Assembly (NCBI GenBank): GCA_947650365.1
Contig: CANTAL010000022.1
Span: 899,331-963,330 of the forward strand
Direction of reading: 5' to 3'
Length of the DNA stretch: 64,000 nt
From: Chamaelirium japonicum
Lineage: Eukaryota > Streptophyta > Magnoliopsida > Liliales > Melanthiaceae
Both the position numbers and the translations under genes were made by a program. The notes beneath the pieces are model-generated. The model worked only from the letters and a program-made list of their open reading frames with translations. It was not told the origin of the DNA and did not search any database. Positions 12,717-26,505 of the stretch are shown in pieces (within the stretch, counting starts at the first letter, position 1; every line of letters starts with the position of its first letter).

Positions 12717-15039
12717 TGTTAGAATTGGTGAGGTCTACAGCTCATAAAAACCTATAGTTTAGCTATATATGGTTGATAGTATAAGATTGCATCTTAGTAC
12801 GTACCTTAGTACGTGTTCTGATTACAGAACAGAGAGCCATGGTTACATGGTAATCCACTTGAGTGGGAGACTCAAGGGACTGGTCCTATGTAACCTAAAT
12901 ACGTTCACAGCTCTGATTAGGGTTGGTCGCCCTATCAGGATAAGCTGTTGGGATAACAGAGCGTGGGTGTCTCCACTACGGTCATTACCAGGCACAGTGT
13001 ATGTGGCTGAACGGAACCAACACGGTGCACAGATCGGTGAGCAGATACTGGTGCACTAAGTCGTGTTTCTACTTAGGGTAAAACGGTCCTAAACCCTGAG
13101 AAACCATGTCTGGTGGACTAACCAGTTGTGTGGTGCTTTGGCACACCAATACGTGAGGATCCGGATGCAGTGATCCAAAACCACGGTGTACTGGGTTACT
13201 CAGCTAGCGTTGCATCAACGTGTCACTCCTGCAGGCTATCCACACCCCTAATGGGAGGTGCGTTCTTTGGTCTGACCTACATCGTATTAAACCCTGGCCA
13301 GGTGGTCATCAGTTGGACTGGTGACGGATCCGGTTACTCGGCAGAGTAATTGGAGGTATGATGTATATGGTCAACCTGGAGGGAACCGAGTCATATGAGT
13401 ACTCGAGTCTGATGGTATTCTCCATCGCTCGAGTTGCATCATGACACCAGATGGAGGGACAGCTGGGTTTACTATACTAAGCGGATAGCAGGGGTATGAG
13501 GGAGAACATAGTAAGTCCGGGGGAATTAGAGTGCAGCCTGTGTCGTACTCTGGGTGGCCACGTAGGTTAACTGGGACTCAGAGGATCGATGGTACACTCG
13601 GGTAGTGTGTTGATCGAGTCTGAGTTGGAAGCCATGAACCCTGGTCCCTAAAGGTTCCACCTTATCGACATTATGTACGGTCCTTGTACCATCTCCTCGA
13701 AACACAGAACACAGTTAGAGAAAGCAAGAAGTCCAAGCCTATGCTCCGTGAGTGCTTCGCACTAGTGCATGGTAGATGCGTAACTATGTGTATGCACTAA
13801 GGGGAAACCCTAAGTTAGTACAGAGACGTATGTAGCAATTCCTTGACATAAGTGGACTTTGCCACATGGGTGTGATGCACCGAGATATATGCGAGTTGAC
13901 TAGTTGACTTCACTAGGGGCACTCTACGGGAACCTAAGAGAATAGTGAAATCACTGGTGCACTTCACTTATGTGTGCCTTGAAAAGTCTCGTACACGAGG
14001 AACGGCCAACTAGTGACATAAGGGCGTTTTGGTCATACCATGTGCCACTATGCACTAGGGGGGCCGACCCTAAGTGTTGGGAGACTGGTCAAGGCTTGCC
14101 CCATTGGTTACAGGAGGTTGTTGCCTCCAATGATGGGGCCGGTCATGAGGCACATAAAATGGGCTGGTTTTGACCGTTTTCAAAACCAAGGAAAAGATAG
14201 AGATAAAGAAGAGATATATAGGGAGAGGTTTGAATTAGTTGAACCTTATCCATACTAGCCTCATCCATAAGGATAGGGCAGCCCTATATAAGAGTAATTG
14301 AGGAGAAAGGGGGTCGGTGATGACAAGCCCTAGGGGCCGGCCAAGCCATGGGAAACCCTAGCCGCCCCTCTCCTCTCTTCTCTTCTCCTTTCTCGTCTCT
14401 CTCTCTCTCCCTCGCTTGTGTCATTGGATGGCGACTCGTCTTCCTCGCGTAGGGTTTCGTACAAGGAGAAGGCTCGTTGGATGGAGGCACTCAGAGATCC
14501 ATCGACGAGGTGCCGTGCATCGTGTGAGATCGGGTGAACTAGAAGGCATCTCCCGCAAGTTTTTGTGTTCAGAATCTGCATAAAAAATCAATGTTGTTTC
14601 TGTGATTTTGAGAGCAACATAAGTCCAAACGCGGTAAAACTTGTTGCAAGCATTGCATCTCGAAGTTGGCTATTTGCAGTCCAAATTTCAACCCAATCTG
14701 AGTTCGGATCAGAAAGTTATGGCTGTCGCACCGAAGCTATATCAAGCAGATCCGAGCCCGTCTCCATCGACAAAGAAGAAATTTGTCGCGGTGAAAGAAT
14801 CCGCACGCAGGTATGATCTCTAATATGTAGATCTAGCATAGATAGAATATGTATTCATGCTAGATTATTCTTTCACATTAGATCGACGTTAGGGGTTCGC
14901 GTAGTTGCCATGCTAGATTCATACACGCACGTGTAGATGTTTTCGATGAAAATTTAGATATGTAACGCACACCACTCCCGGTCTTCGAACCTTCTCTTTG
15001 CTTTCGCTGTGGGTCTCTACCATGGATTTATTTCCAACA
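12717..15039 (+). repeat. Copia 5' LTR
   Basis: It is co-linear with the 3' LTR over its whole length, with roughly one difference every 15-25 bases by eye. A TATATAAG box at 14285-14292 is followed by a purine/pyrimidine-rich region, marking the likely transcription start. The short open frames inside the LTR occur in both copies and are not taken as genes. Confidence 0.9.
14285..14292 (+). promoter_or_regulatory. LTR TATA box
   Basis: TATATAAG lies 1568 bases into the LTR. The same octamer lies at the same offset in the other LTR (21851-21858). Confidence 0.6.
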
Positions 15040-15041
15040 TT

Positions 15042-15053
15042 TGGTATCAGAGC
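15042..15053 (+). other. Copia primer binding site
   Basis: TGGTATCAGAGC starts two bases after the 5' LTR and is the standard complement of the initiator methionine tRNA 3' end. Confidence 0.92.
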
Positions 15054-18000
15054 ACGCTAGTAGTGTGCGTTTCATATTTTTTATGAAACCGTCATGTGCG
15101 CGCATGAATAGTATGTGTTGCCATCGGGGTTCTACGAGTAGATCATGCATAGTATATTTTGTGTGTTCTATATATCGTTCTTGCAGGGCGTTGCTTCTAA
15201 AATTAATCTGGATATATGATTGCTTGCTATCGGGGGGTCGGACCCCGTGCTAGCAAATTGTCTGGATATGTTTTCTTTTCTGTGTGGATAGGTTTTAGAG
15301 CCATAGTTGGGCAAGTGGTGGAGGTTGACCACCCTTGATTCCCAGGCTTTTTGCTAGGTTTGTTTTTCTTTTCGTTCTAGGAAATTGTGTACGAGCAAGC
15401 ACTTGCTCGAAGCGTACTAGAGCTTTTTCGGTTACAGATTGAAGAGGAGGACTTGCTGTGGAGATCCACCACCGGGAGGACAAGTGAAACCTTGGAGGAC
15501 GATGGCGATCCAACGAAGCGTACACGATGACGGCAAAGGACATAAAGCGTCAGGAGATCGTATATAGAGGCTTACACTGGATCGAGGAGCCTTGCGAAGG
15601 AGACAGAGAGCCTATGCTATGCCAGTCAGGTTCAGGGGTCAGACCCTGAACTTGATTCAGTTGTGTGGTTGTTTCTTTCAACTGTTCTTTATATTTCTGT
15701 AGAGAACCCCGATGCGATAATTTAATTATCTGTATTAGAGGGATGCCCTTTCCCCTTGAGTCCTAGCGACCTTATTAGGATAGGATTCCACTAATGACGC
15801 CTATTGTTTTAATTTACCCTTGATGATAGCAAGAATTCCTTATTTTTGGTTATACCACCATTAGGTCAACACCCGATTAGTCGGGTGTGCCTATTTGGCC
15901 AGCATTGAAACCTAGAATGAGTTAGAACTCTACTATGACATCATTCGTCAAATTTATAAGCGAGGTGCCATGGTAGTGGAAGACCTTTCCTGTCAGTCTG
16001 ACCTTAGGCTAGGCTCTAGAGCATTAGCGTGATAGTTAGGTTTGCAAAGCATCGATGTTCTTGGGATATGTAATGTGACCCTTGAGTGGAGAAACCCACT
16101 CAAGGCAGGGACTATGATATTCCGAGATCCATTAATGCTTCGCGAAAGGCTTGAAATGCTAGTGGGAGCACGGTATGACCAGGGTCTAGTGTATAGGCTG
16201 TCATGACCTTAATGTACACTCATACTTGCATAAAATAGCCCTCAAATTTAATAAGGGATGCAAGAAAGGATTTTTTGAGATCCTCTGGCCTCCACAGCCA
16301 ATCACTTCATGCTCGGGTGGAAGGGTATAACTCAACAACCCCCTCGGGTGAGAGCTGTGTTTTTTTATTCCAAGCAACTTAGTAATCTCCCTCAGGATAT
16401 GGCAATTACGGTGCCAAGGGTTCAGGCTTTTACTCACCCTCGTGGGGGTCGTTTGAACTTCCGTTCCGTAATTGCCTAGGCTCGTGGTTAAGCATCCGAA
16501 GTACACGTGAGGTATTCATTGCGAAGACAATCGTGATCACGTGGTACTGGCCAAAAGATAACCATGGTTCATCAAAGCCTTTAGTTGGTAGATTTGGATA
16601 GGGTCAAGGGAAAGACTCGTGTAAGCGGAAGACCTGCACACTGCCCCCTCGGACAGGTATAGCCGATTCTGAGATCTTATATACATGGTTAAATTAATCT
16701 ATAGAGGTGTCTTCGTTGTGAGGGTAACGCTGACATTTGGATATAATTAGCTTGTTTTAAAAATCCATAAAATAAGTTTTCATGCATTCGTTTTCTTTCA
16801 ACTATATAGTTCCCCTATCTGCTATCCCATAAGAGAACCAGTTATCGGGTCTCTAACTACGTAGAGCGGAAGCGTTATCTTTAACTTATGCTTAGGGTAG
16901 TAAACGTACATTGGCTTGCAATCTAAATATCCCTGTACCAGATCTAACGGGTCCAGATATCACTAGGGCATTAACTAGGATATATGACGACTAGCGAGAA
17001 TCTAAGTTGTGCAAGTGCTATGTAATAGCAGACTTGTGGATAGCTTTTTAAAAGCAAGTCAGAAATATACCAGGTCTTCTCAAATAAAGTTTTACTTGCA
17101 TAAGATGTCTGGAAGGCGAAGTTGGTAGACTCATCATTTTTCCCCCAAGATACTTGTCGGTACCGAGATGTCTGAGGGAATGCTTGTTCGGGAACACATA
17201 CTTGAGTTCCAGATTGAACTAGATTCAAAAGACATGGTGCTAGATGACGAGGTAGTGGAAGTCGTCTGTCTTGCATCCTTATTTGGAACCTTCGAAGGCA
17301 TTGTCAGAGATTTTAGCTTTAACAAGCTAGAGATGACAAATGTAGAACTTCTAAGGAGATTTCCAAGAGACAAAAGATGAGATCAAGATTAAAGGCAATG
17401 CCTTTAGTGCTTAACCTAGGTCTTCTTTAGAAGAATATCAGAGATTGAGAACTATTCTAGTACAGAAACTGGTGTGGACTCCTAAGTCTAGTGACGCCAA
17501 GGACGGAAGTGTTTCCGCTGTGGCAAGAATAGGAGGTATTTGAAGATTGAGTATAGTCTCAGGGTGTTAGGGGTAAAGTCGCTATCTAGTAGCAGTTCTT
17601 CTGCTTCTTGGAATATAGACTTCGGGTCTACAGAGATTCAAGGAAAGCAGAAAGCTACTTTATAGTGAAATGATCCTAACATAGGTACTGATGCTATAAG
17701 TCGATGTGGATGCTGTCAGATATGTTATCTTAGTCTTTACGAAATAAAGATTTTGATCTTTAGATATTTTATTCCGTTTCCTCCTCGGTAAATAAAGTTT
17801 TTAGTTTTAGACAGCACCGTAGGTGTGTATCTTAAACTAAATAGATAGCTTCATTACTAAAAAAATAGATCAGAATAATCTCTTTATATTTAATCTTAAT
17901 TCGGAAATAGATTTCATGACAGCTGCAGCGTCTAATTTAAATTCATCTAAATCCTTCGGAGACGCTATCCCATTTGTGACCCCTTTGATTTAGATATTTT

Positions 18001-20270
18001 GCCTCAGATAAATTTAGAGGTAATAGAAAGCCGAGTTTCTATTCATAGATTCATCGGAGATCCTTCTAACCTATGAGTGTTATCTGGAAGGCAGAATAAC
18101 TAAAAGGGCCACTAAGATATTGGTGTCAGTTATTTTTGACGTCTATGGTTCCAAGAGCATTCAGACGATAGGAGTCTCTTCGATTTAATCGAAGGAACAA
18201 GAATCTATCGGATGGATTCCATAGGATCCTGAAGGAGCATGTGATTATCTCCCAGTTAAATGTTTTAAGGATGACACGTCAGAATGAAGTCTCCGAGAGA
18301 AGAAATCGGACTTTGTTTGACATGTTCCGTAGTATGATGAATATTGCCAAGTGTACTACCCACCTATTAGTGGGGTTGTACCTTAAAACAATAGCTTACA
18401 TCTAAAACTATCTCTCATCTAGATCTAGATCAGTGCCTCAGACCTATAGAGAGCTATGGTCTAAGTGAAAGCTGACACTATAGTGTCTCGAGATATAGGG
18501 TTGTCATGCACTTGTGCGAAATGACAAGAGGGATGAGATATAGATGAAGTTTCAGGTATATCTATTTATAGGTTACCCTTAGGAGGCATAAGGTGGACTA
18601 TTATGTGATTTTGAGATTTGAAAGGTAATCGTTTCTACGAATACCATCTACCTAGACCAGGATTATATTATAGACCATAAGTTTATCAGTAAGGTAGTTC
18701 TGGGTGAACTACTGGGTATTGGTAGAGAGTGCATATCTGAAAACGTAGTGGGAGTAGATGATACAAAAAACTAGTATACCAGATACTGTAAAAACGATTC
18801 ACTTTTGTACCACCACCACCTCGTCGTTGTAGGACCATCAGAGCCCTGAATGATACTATGGAAAAACTTTGATAGTTAATCCAGAGTTTTAGGAGGATGA
18901 TCCCTAGAGCTACGAAGAAGTAGTGGGAGCTTCTATCTGCTCTAATTGACAAAAGATCATGAAGGTAAGCTTGCATCAATGTCCCTTGGACCAATCTTGA
19001 CACTTATAGCACTATCACCCTTCGGGATAAGGACGTGTATATGAAGAGCACCCGGTTAAGACTTAAGTAGCTAGATTAGTTACCAAAGGAGAAGGGATTG
19101 ACTATGTCGAAACCTTCTCACCGGTAACTATGCCTAAAGTCTATTTCGGATCCTCTAATCCATCACAGCCCATTATAGTTGGGAGATCTAGTTGATCGAT
19201 GTCAAGACAGTTATTCCCTAATGAGAATTTGGAAATGACATATGGATGATGCAACCCCAGTCTTTGTGTCAGTAGGTCAGGAAGATATGGAATGCAAGTT
19301 GCAAAGGTCTATATATAGACTAATACAAGCATCCAAGTTGAAATATCTATTTTGATCAAGGAAATCCACTCACACGAATTTGATCAGAATGAGGATAAAC
19401 CAAGTGGGTACAAGAAAGGTAAAATAGCTACAAGGGTGTATTTAGTACTTTACATTAATGATATTCTACTGATTGAAAATGACGTAAGAATATTATTTAC
19501 GGTAAAGGTTTGTAGTCATCATAATTCGATGTGAAAGAGCCTAGTGAGGCGAGTTATGCTCTGGAAATCAAGGTAACTCGAGATAACCAGAGCAAGGTTC
19601 TCTTGCTGTCACAGGCTACGCATAAAGATAAGATTCTAACCAGATTCGTTTTACGAGACTAGATATCTATTGCACAGCAGGATTCATGGGTCGGTTTCAG
19701 TCGAACCCGGATCCAAATCACTGGACTAAAGTGAAGGGTATACTCAGAAGTCCTCATCAAGTGAGGATTGTGAGTTAGTTTGCACTTCACAGGTCCTGAT
19801 ATCGATTGGACACACAGGGTCTGACTTTAGTGTTAGATGTGCGTTCCAGAGAATTGATTTCAGGAATTGTTTTTATCTTGGGATTAGTAGCGATAGTTGG
19901 TAGAGTAGGAAGCAAGTGTATCACAGACTCCACAACAAAGACTGAGCATGTTGTTACATGTGAGGTAGTTTACCAGGTGGTAATGCTTAGAAAGTTCTTA
20001 GAGAACTTGGGACACATACCAGAGGCTCAGTTATCTGTTGTTGCAACAGAAGAGCGGTAAGCAAGGTCCAAGGAGACTAGGCACCATAATGAGGGGAAAT
20101 CCATCAAGTACAAACTCCACTTGATCTGATAGTTATAGGAGGAAATGCAAGTAGCGGTACTGAGGTGGCAACTGCAGATAATGTTGCCAATTCCTTTAGA
20201 GAATTCCTGCAAAGGCTTTTGGGCGGCATGTAGAAGCTACAGAGCTGAACACCGTTTTTCCTCGTTAGAC
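15054..20270 (+). pseudogene. Decayed copia gag-pol
   Basis: 15054-17160 is a degenerate leader and N-terminal gag without recognisable motifs. 17169-17377 resembles the gag block that ends NKLEMTNVELLRRF. 18240-18475 keeps integrase wording (RQNEVSERRNRTLFDMFRSM, corresponding to the E of the DDE triad). 19350-19534 retains YKKGKIATRVYLVLYINDIL, where the reverse-transcriptase YVDD has become YIND. 19800-20060 has the RNase H run ITDSTTKTEHVV. Stops and frameshifts occur in every block, so no enzyme can be made. Confidence 0.8.
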
Positions 20271-20271
20271 C

Positions 20272-20282
20272 TAGTGGGAGAT
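20272..20282 (+). other. Copia polypurine tract
   Basis: AGTGGGAGATT immediately precedes the 3' LTR, the typical copia plus-strand primer sequence. Confidence 0.8.
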
Positions 20283-22605
20283 TGTTAGAATTGGTGAGGT
20301 CTACAGCTCGTAAAAACCTATAGTTTAGCTATGTATGATTGATAGTATAAGATTGCATCTTGGTACGTACCTTAGTACGTATTTTGATTACAGAACAGAG
20401 AGCCATGGTTATATGGTAATCCACTTGAGTGGGAGACTCAAGGGACTGGTCCCATGTAACCTAAATACGTTCACAGCTCTGATTAGGGTTGGTCACCCTA
20501 TCAGGATAAGCTGTTGGGATGACAGAGCATGGGTGTCTCCACTATGGTCATTACTAGGCACAGTGTATGTGGCCAAACGGAACTAACACGATACATAGAT
20601 CGGTGAGCAGACACCGATGCACTAAGCCGTGTTTCTGCTTAGGATAAAATGGTCCCAAACCCTGAGGAACCATGTCTGGTGGACTAACCAGTTGTGTGGT
20701 GCTTTGGCGCACCAATGTGTGAGGATCCGGATGTAGTGATCCAAAACCACGGTGTACTGGGTTACCTGGCTGGTGTTGTATCAGTGTGTCACTCCTGCAA
20801 GCTATTCACACCCTTAATGGGAGGTGCGTTCCTTGGTCTGACCTACGTCGTATTAAACCCTGGCCAGGTGGTCATCAGTTGGACTGGTGACGGATCCGGT
20901 TACTCGGCAGAGTAATCGGAGGTATAATGTATATGGTCAACCTGGAAGGAACCGAGTCATATGAGCACTCGAGTCTGACGGTATTCTCCACCGCTCGAGT
21001 TGCATCATGGCACCAGATGGAGGGACAGCGGGTTTACCATACTAAGCGGAGAGCAGGGGTATAAGGGAGAACATAATAAGTCCGGGTGAATTAGAGTGCA
21101 GCCTGTGTCACACTCTGGGTGGCCACGCAGGTTAACTCGGACTCAGAGGATCAATGGTACACTCGGGTAGTATGTCGATCGAGTCTAAGTTGGAAGCCAT
21201 GAACCCTGGTCCCTGAAGGTTCCACCTTATCGACATTATGTACGGTCCTTATACCATCTCCTCGAAACACAGAACACAGTTAGAGGAAGTGAGAAGTCCA
21301 AGCCTACGCTCCGTGAGTGCTTCGCATTAGTGCACAGTAGATGCATAGCTATGTGTGTGCACTAAGGGGAAACCCTAGGTTAGTGCAGAGACGCATATAG
21401 CAATTTCTTACCATAAGTGGACTTTGCCACATGGGTGCGATGCACCGAGATATGTTGCGAGTTGACTAGTTGACTTTACTAGGGGCACCCTACGGGAACC
21501 TCAGAGAATAGTGAAATCACTGGTGCACTTTACTTATGTGTGCCTTGCAAAGTTTCGTACACGGGGAACGACCAACTAGTGACATAAGGGCGTTTTGGTC
21601 ATACCATGCGCCACTATGCAATAGGGGGGCCGGCCCTAAGTGTTGGGAGACTGGTCAAGGCCGGCCCCATTGGTTACAGGAGGTTGTTGCCTCCAACGAT
21701 GGGGCCGGTCATGAGGCACAAAAAATGGGCTGGTTTTGACCGTTTTTAAAACCAAGGAAAAGATAGAGATAAAGAAGAGATATATAGGGAGAGGTTTGAA
21801 TTAGTTGAACCTTATCCGTACTAACCTCATCCATAAGGATAGGGCAGCCCTATATAAGAGTAATGGGGGAGAAAGGGGGTCGGTGATGACAAGCCCTAGG
21901 GGCTGGCCACACCATGGGGAAACCCTAGCCGCCCCCCTCTCCTCTCTTCTCTTCTCCTCTCTCGTCTCTCTCTCCCTCGCTTGCGCCATTGGATGGCGAC
22001 TCGTCTTCCTCGCGTAGGATTTCGTATAAGGAGAAGGCTCGTCGGATGGAGGCACTCAGAGATCCATCGACGAGGTGCCGTGCATCGTGTGAGATCGGGT
22101 GCACTAGAAGGCATCTCCCGCAAGCTTTTGCTGTCCAGAATCTGCACAGAAAATCAGCATTGTTTCTATGATTCTGGGAGCTACAGAAATCCAAACAAGA
22201 TGAAACTTATTGAAAAAGTTACATCTCGAAGTTGTCTACTTGCATTTCAAATTTCAGCCCAATCCGAGTTCGAAACAGAAAGTTATGGCCGTCGCACCAA
22301 AGCTATATCAAGTAGATCTGAGCCCGTCTCTATTGACAAAGAAGATATTTGTCGCGGTGAAAGAATCCTCACGCATGTATGATCTCTAACATGTAGATCT
22401 AGCATAGATAGAATATGCATTCATGCTAGATTATTCTTTCGTGTTAGATCGACGTTAGGGGTTCACGTAGTTGCCATGCTAGATTCATACATGCACGTGC
22501 AGATCGTTTCGATGAAAATTTAGATATGTAACGCACACCACTCCCGGTCTTCGGACCTTCTCTTTGCTTCCGCTGTGGGTCTCTACCATGTATTTATTTC
22601 CAGTA
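20283..22605 (+). repeat. Copia 3' LTR
   Basis: Same length as the 5' LTR. The terminal CA is mutated (CCAGTA for CCAACA), but the adjacent GGCGG target duplication fixes the boundary. Matching TATATAAG lies at 21851-21858. Confidence 0.9.
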
Positions 22606-23212
22606 GGCGGTGGCGACGGTGGTCAGCGGCGGCGGCCGGCGGCGACCGGCGGTGGAGGTGGCTACGGGTGGCGGAGGTCGTTGGGTGGCAGAGGGCTGGG
22701 CATGGGTTTCGAGGCTAGGGGCTTGAGTGTAGAACTATGGAGTCTAAGCGGGTTTTTATAGGCCTTTTTTTCTGGAATACCAAGAGTCTAGGGTTTTAAC
22801 TAAAAAACGGCCCATTATTTTATTCATTATTTCAGTTGAGTCTTCTCTCTTCTGACCGTTTTCGTCTAATCAGAAACCAAAGAGTCAAAAGCTGGCTGTC
22901 TTTTGGTCTCCCCCCCTTACTACAAATATTTATTTTCTGTGGTTTTGAATGAATAATTGTAAGGACTTTCTGGTTAAAGGGGGAAGATATAAGTCTTTAC
23001 TGATAGGTTCATAGTTCAAACACTACCTTTGGCCATTTTTATTTTAATTTTTTAAATATTGTAAACGTGCTTAAAACATAAAAGTTTGTATACGATTTTT
23101 GATCGTTTCGACAAGCCGGATGCAATGGAACAGTTTGATTTTTGTTTTGAAATTTATATAGAAAATTTCTTATTATATTATATTTAATCATTAATATTTT
23201 TTGGATGTTACA
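22606..23212 (-). repeat. Chromovirus 3' LTR, inner segment
   Basis: After the copia element the LTR resumes at GGCGG (22606-22610, the target duplication) and runs to GGATGTTACA ending at 23212. It matches about 28235-28831 of the intact LTR. The 3' side of the element's coding region abuts it. Confidence 0.85.
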
Positions 23213-23230
23213 TCCTCTACCCCTAATAAA
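23213..23230 (-). other. Chromovirus polypurine tract
   Basis: On the minus strand, AGGGGTAGAGGA directly precedes the TGTAACATCC start of the 3' LTR, and TTTCAAGGACGAAATTTTTA lies just upstream. This arrangement is typical of Tekay/Del elements and primes plus-strand DNA synthesis. Confidence 0.75.
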
Positions 23231-23972
23231 AATTTCGTCCTTGAAATTTGAAGTACGTACCTTAGTTGTCGAACAAGTGTGGAATTGCTTTCGTATTTCT
23301 GACTCTAATTGCCAAGTAGTTCCTTCCTCATTGTAATGTTGCCATAACACTTTTACCAATCGTATAGTTTTGGTTCGTAATACTTTATCTTTGGTGTCTA
23401 AAACTTTCACAGGTATTTCCACATAAGATGCATCTGCTTGAATGTTGATGTTTTCATCTTCTAGAACATGGAAAGGATCAGGCTCATATGAATATGTGAA
23501 AGGCATAATATACATTAGTCAAACTTCGGGGTAATGCCAAACGATATGCGACTGGTCCAACTTTGCCCAATATTTCATATGGTCCTATATATATGGGAGC
23601 AAATTTACCCTTGAGGTCAAAACGTTGTATACCTTTGTTAGGAGAGATCTTTAGAAAGACAGAATCTCCTACCTCCAACTTAAAAGGTCTTCTTCGATTG
23701 TCTGCATAGCTCTTCTGTCTGCTCTAGGCTTTTAATAAGTTGGCCCGAATAACTTTTATTTTGTCTGTGGTTTCTTGAATCATTTCAAGTCTCATAGTAC
23801 CTTTCTCTCCTACTTCTGTCCAGCAAACTGGTGATCTGCAGGGTCTTCCATATAAAGCTTCAAAAGGTGCCAGTTGTATACTGGATTGATAGCTGTTGTT
23901 ATAAGTAAATTCTATCAAGGATAGATAGTCTTCCCAATTACCTTTAAAATCCATCATGCAAGATCTTAGCAT
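23230..23972 (-). pseudogene. Integrase C-terminal half with chromodomain
   Basis: Reading on the minus strand: DFKGNWEDYLSLIEFTYNNS and APFEALYGRPCRSPVCW belong to the end of the integrase catalytic core. PYEILGKVGPVAYRLALP is the GPY/F module. EPDPFHVLEDENINIQADAS then VRTKT-like and RLVKVLWQHYNEEGTTWQLE make up the chromodomain-type tail that targets chromoviruses to chromatin. The blocks lie in different frames (23724-23972, 23484-23678, 23039-23515), so at least two frameshifts are present. The D,D,E residues upstream are lost. It can no longer give an active enzyme. Confidence 0.8.
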
Positions 23973-24879
23973 ATCCTTTAAGATTTATATTACTCTTTCT
24001 GATTATCAATATATTTTAAATAGAAAATATTAATCGATAACCTTATGGAGTTTCAATATTACTTTGATGACCTTGAAACCTCTGATAGTAGATATTTTTA
24101 TTATAATATTAATCTTTTCTCTTAAGAGGTAATTATTAACTTATATGAGTATCTTGTTTATGAAATCCAACAAATTGGGTCAGTAAATAAGGCAATAAAT
24201 TCTAAGGTTTAAAAATAAAATTTTTCTGACTCTTTTTACTCACACATCAACTGTACCTGGCTACTGTATTTACCAGGAACCACAGTGATAGAAGAATAGA
24301 GTTGGCCTGAAAGTCGGAGCAATTCCATTGATTTCGTTTAGGACGATTCAAATATTAGAATCCGACTAAAAAAACTTGATCTTCTTATCATACGAGGGTC
24401 TAAGGCGTTAACTCTAAAAATTTACATTGAGAACAATCATTGAAAATTTCTTGGTTCTATCAGCCGTCGAGAAACTTATTAATTGCTACATATACTTTAT
24501 TCCTAAAGGAGGTTGAAAAAGATGGATGCTCATAACTTATAAGTTGTGTATCCTCTGGTATTTAATAAAAAGTTTTAGGAATAACACTAAGCGTTGTCGT
24601 GATGACTATGGTGTATCTTGCTGATTCTGCCTTCAATTGAATATATATAATTTGTGCTGGGGTTCAAAGTAATTCGTGCTAAACTTTCAAAAATTAGAAT
24701 TGATTCTACGAATTTAAGTCTTTTCGTAGTTACTGCTATATTGTTTGAAAGAAAAATAGTTCGCACCTTTGATGACATTATTGTCAGTCGATACAGCAAA
24801 AGTCTTGTCAGGTACTCTCTGAGCAGGGTGATCCACATACCCTTGTTGGACAGGAGGAAAAGAAGGCCTAGATTGTTGG

Positions 24880-25260
24880 TTAACATCCAGACGAGGACAA
24901 TAGCGTTAGAGATGATCTAGGGCTCCACATGTAAAACAAGTTTGAGGTCCTAAATCTGATAAAGGCCTTTCCTTGGAGTTGAAAACTCTTGAGTTTTCGG
25001 CCTTTTATTTTCATCCATCGGATGAAAGCTCCTTTTTTTTCTCAATTATCTTTCGGGTATCTTCCCATTTTCGTTCTGCCATTTGCGCGGTTTGAACTAA
25101 ATCCCCGTAAGTATTGATGTGAAGTACTGTCAGTTTTGTGCAAATATGGGGATTCAAACCTTGCTCATATCTTTTGGATTTTACTTCTTCTGTGGCTACC
25201 AAGTACTATGTGAATCAGGATAATTCTGTAAACTTTGCCTTGATACATCATTTTTTTTTT
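24880..25260 (-). pseudogene. Chromovirus gag fragment with zinc knuckle
   Basis: The minus strand encodes VATEEVKSKRYEQGLNPHIC and VLHINTYGDLVQTAQMAERK, the end of a chromovirus capsid domain. It is followed about 60 codons later by CFTCGALDH and, after a nonsense codon, a final Cys, keeping the CX2CX4HX4C spacing of a nucleic-acid-binding knuckle. The frame is broken by stops. Confidence 0.75.
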
Positions 25261-26492
25261 AACAAACTATTAAAAACTTTAAACTATTTGATTCTGATCA
25301 TTTAGGATGCAGAAGTAAACCATCATGATCTCGAAGTTAAAGTCCTAGGCGGCTCCATCTTAGGTGGCTCTACACTGGCAATTGGCATCCCTTTTTCCCA
25401 TGGAATGGCTCCACCTAACCCCAAGCAGTCCTTTCCTAGGTAGCCCTTTCCTTTGAACTCGATTTCGAGAAGTGATAATTAACACCGATCCTAATTATCA
25501 CAGAACATGTTATAAATTCTATGTCAATTATATACTTGAAATCGGTCCTCGATGCACTAATGATTCAACCTAGATCTCACCATGTTTTTGTAAAAATTAA
25601 ATACTAGAAGGTGACTTAGTATTCTACATTCAACTCGACTATATTTAAAATTTTACTTATTTGTGTCAATTATTTGTATGTTACTAACCGCTTGAGGTTG
25701 GAGTCCATTGGACTTCTCGACTATAGCTTTCATCTGAGAAGTATTTTAGTTTTATAGGGGCTATCATGAACACTTTATTTTCTCGAGTAATTGACGTACA
25801 TAAATCTAATTCCTGAGTTAACCTACTCTCATCAAGATTGATTAACCTAGGTAAGGTTATAATACTTTGGATAGGTTTCAGGTTACATAGGAAAGAGCTC
25901 TTAGTCTTTGATACATGATTTTTTTTTTTTACACTAAGTTTACATTAATAAAAACTTACGAATAGTTTCTTTGTGATGATCATTGATCATTATTTCTGCT
26001 AAGATACTATAGTGACGTGTTCTCAAAAACAGGCCTTAGGAACTTAAATTAATTTACTCCTTAGGGATTTTTTACTTTAATCGAGTTACTACTAGGGTTT
26101 ATAACACCTTCTTATGTTTACATATCCTTATGAAAAGGTATTTCATAATTCTAGTTAGTTTCTACTTCTTTTTAGGTGATCATACATTCTAATTTCGATG
26201 CACCTATATTGTCTTATAGGTTGACTAACTCCTCAACGTACAATGCTATCATCTCAGACCAACGCATCGAAAGCTATTATAACATATGTAAAAGAAAGAT
26301 CCTAAATTTAAGTTCAGGTATATATACTTTGTTCTAGCGATTAAGTGTCTTAGGTCATCAATGTCATAATCATCTAGGGCTAGGTGTACCTAGATCTAAT
26401 TCACATAAACCTAACTTGTGCTCTAGGTTAAGTGACTACCCTACCGATGTCCTTCTTGTTAATAAATTTTAATTCCTAGGACCTATTACCTA

Positions 26493-26505
26493 GGCACTGA
26501 TACCA
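26493..26505 (-). other. Primer binding site of the chromovirus
   Basis: On the minus strand this reads TGGTATCAGTGCC, three bases after the 5' LTR end. It is complementary to the 3' end of initiator methionine tRNA with one or two mismatches, the usual primer for plant LTR elements. Confidence 0.8.

Larger units (their letters stand above)
12717..22605 (+). mobile_element. Ty1/copia retrotransposon, 9.9 kb, decayed
   Basis: Two LTRs of 2323 bp (12717-15039 and 20283-22605) begin TGTTAGAATTGG. The first ends CCAACA; the second ends CCAGTA. The element is flanked by GGCGG at 12712-12716 and 22606-22610. A canonical primer site and polypurine tract are present. The interior of 5.2 kb holds copia gag, integrase, reverse transcriptase and RNase H traces full of stops. 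Very long LTRs, the PBS type and the gag pattern suit an Angela-like lineage, but that is tentative. Confidence 0.88.

Noticed and set aside
14284..14823. Frames of 60-133 codons in the long copia LTRs (also 21801-22382)
   Set aside because: Found in both LTRs with frame-breaking differences, so not selected as proteins.
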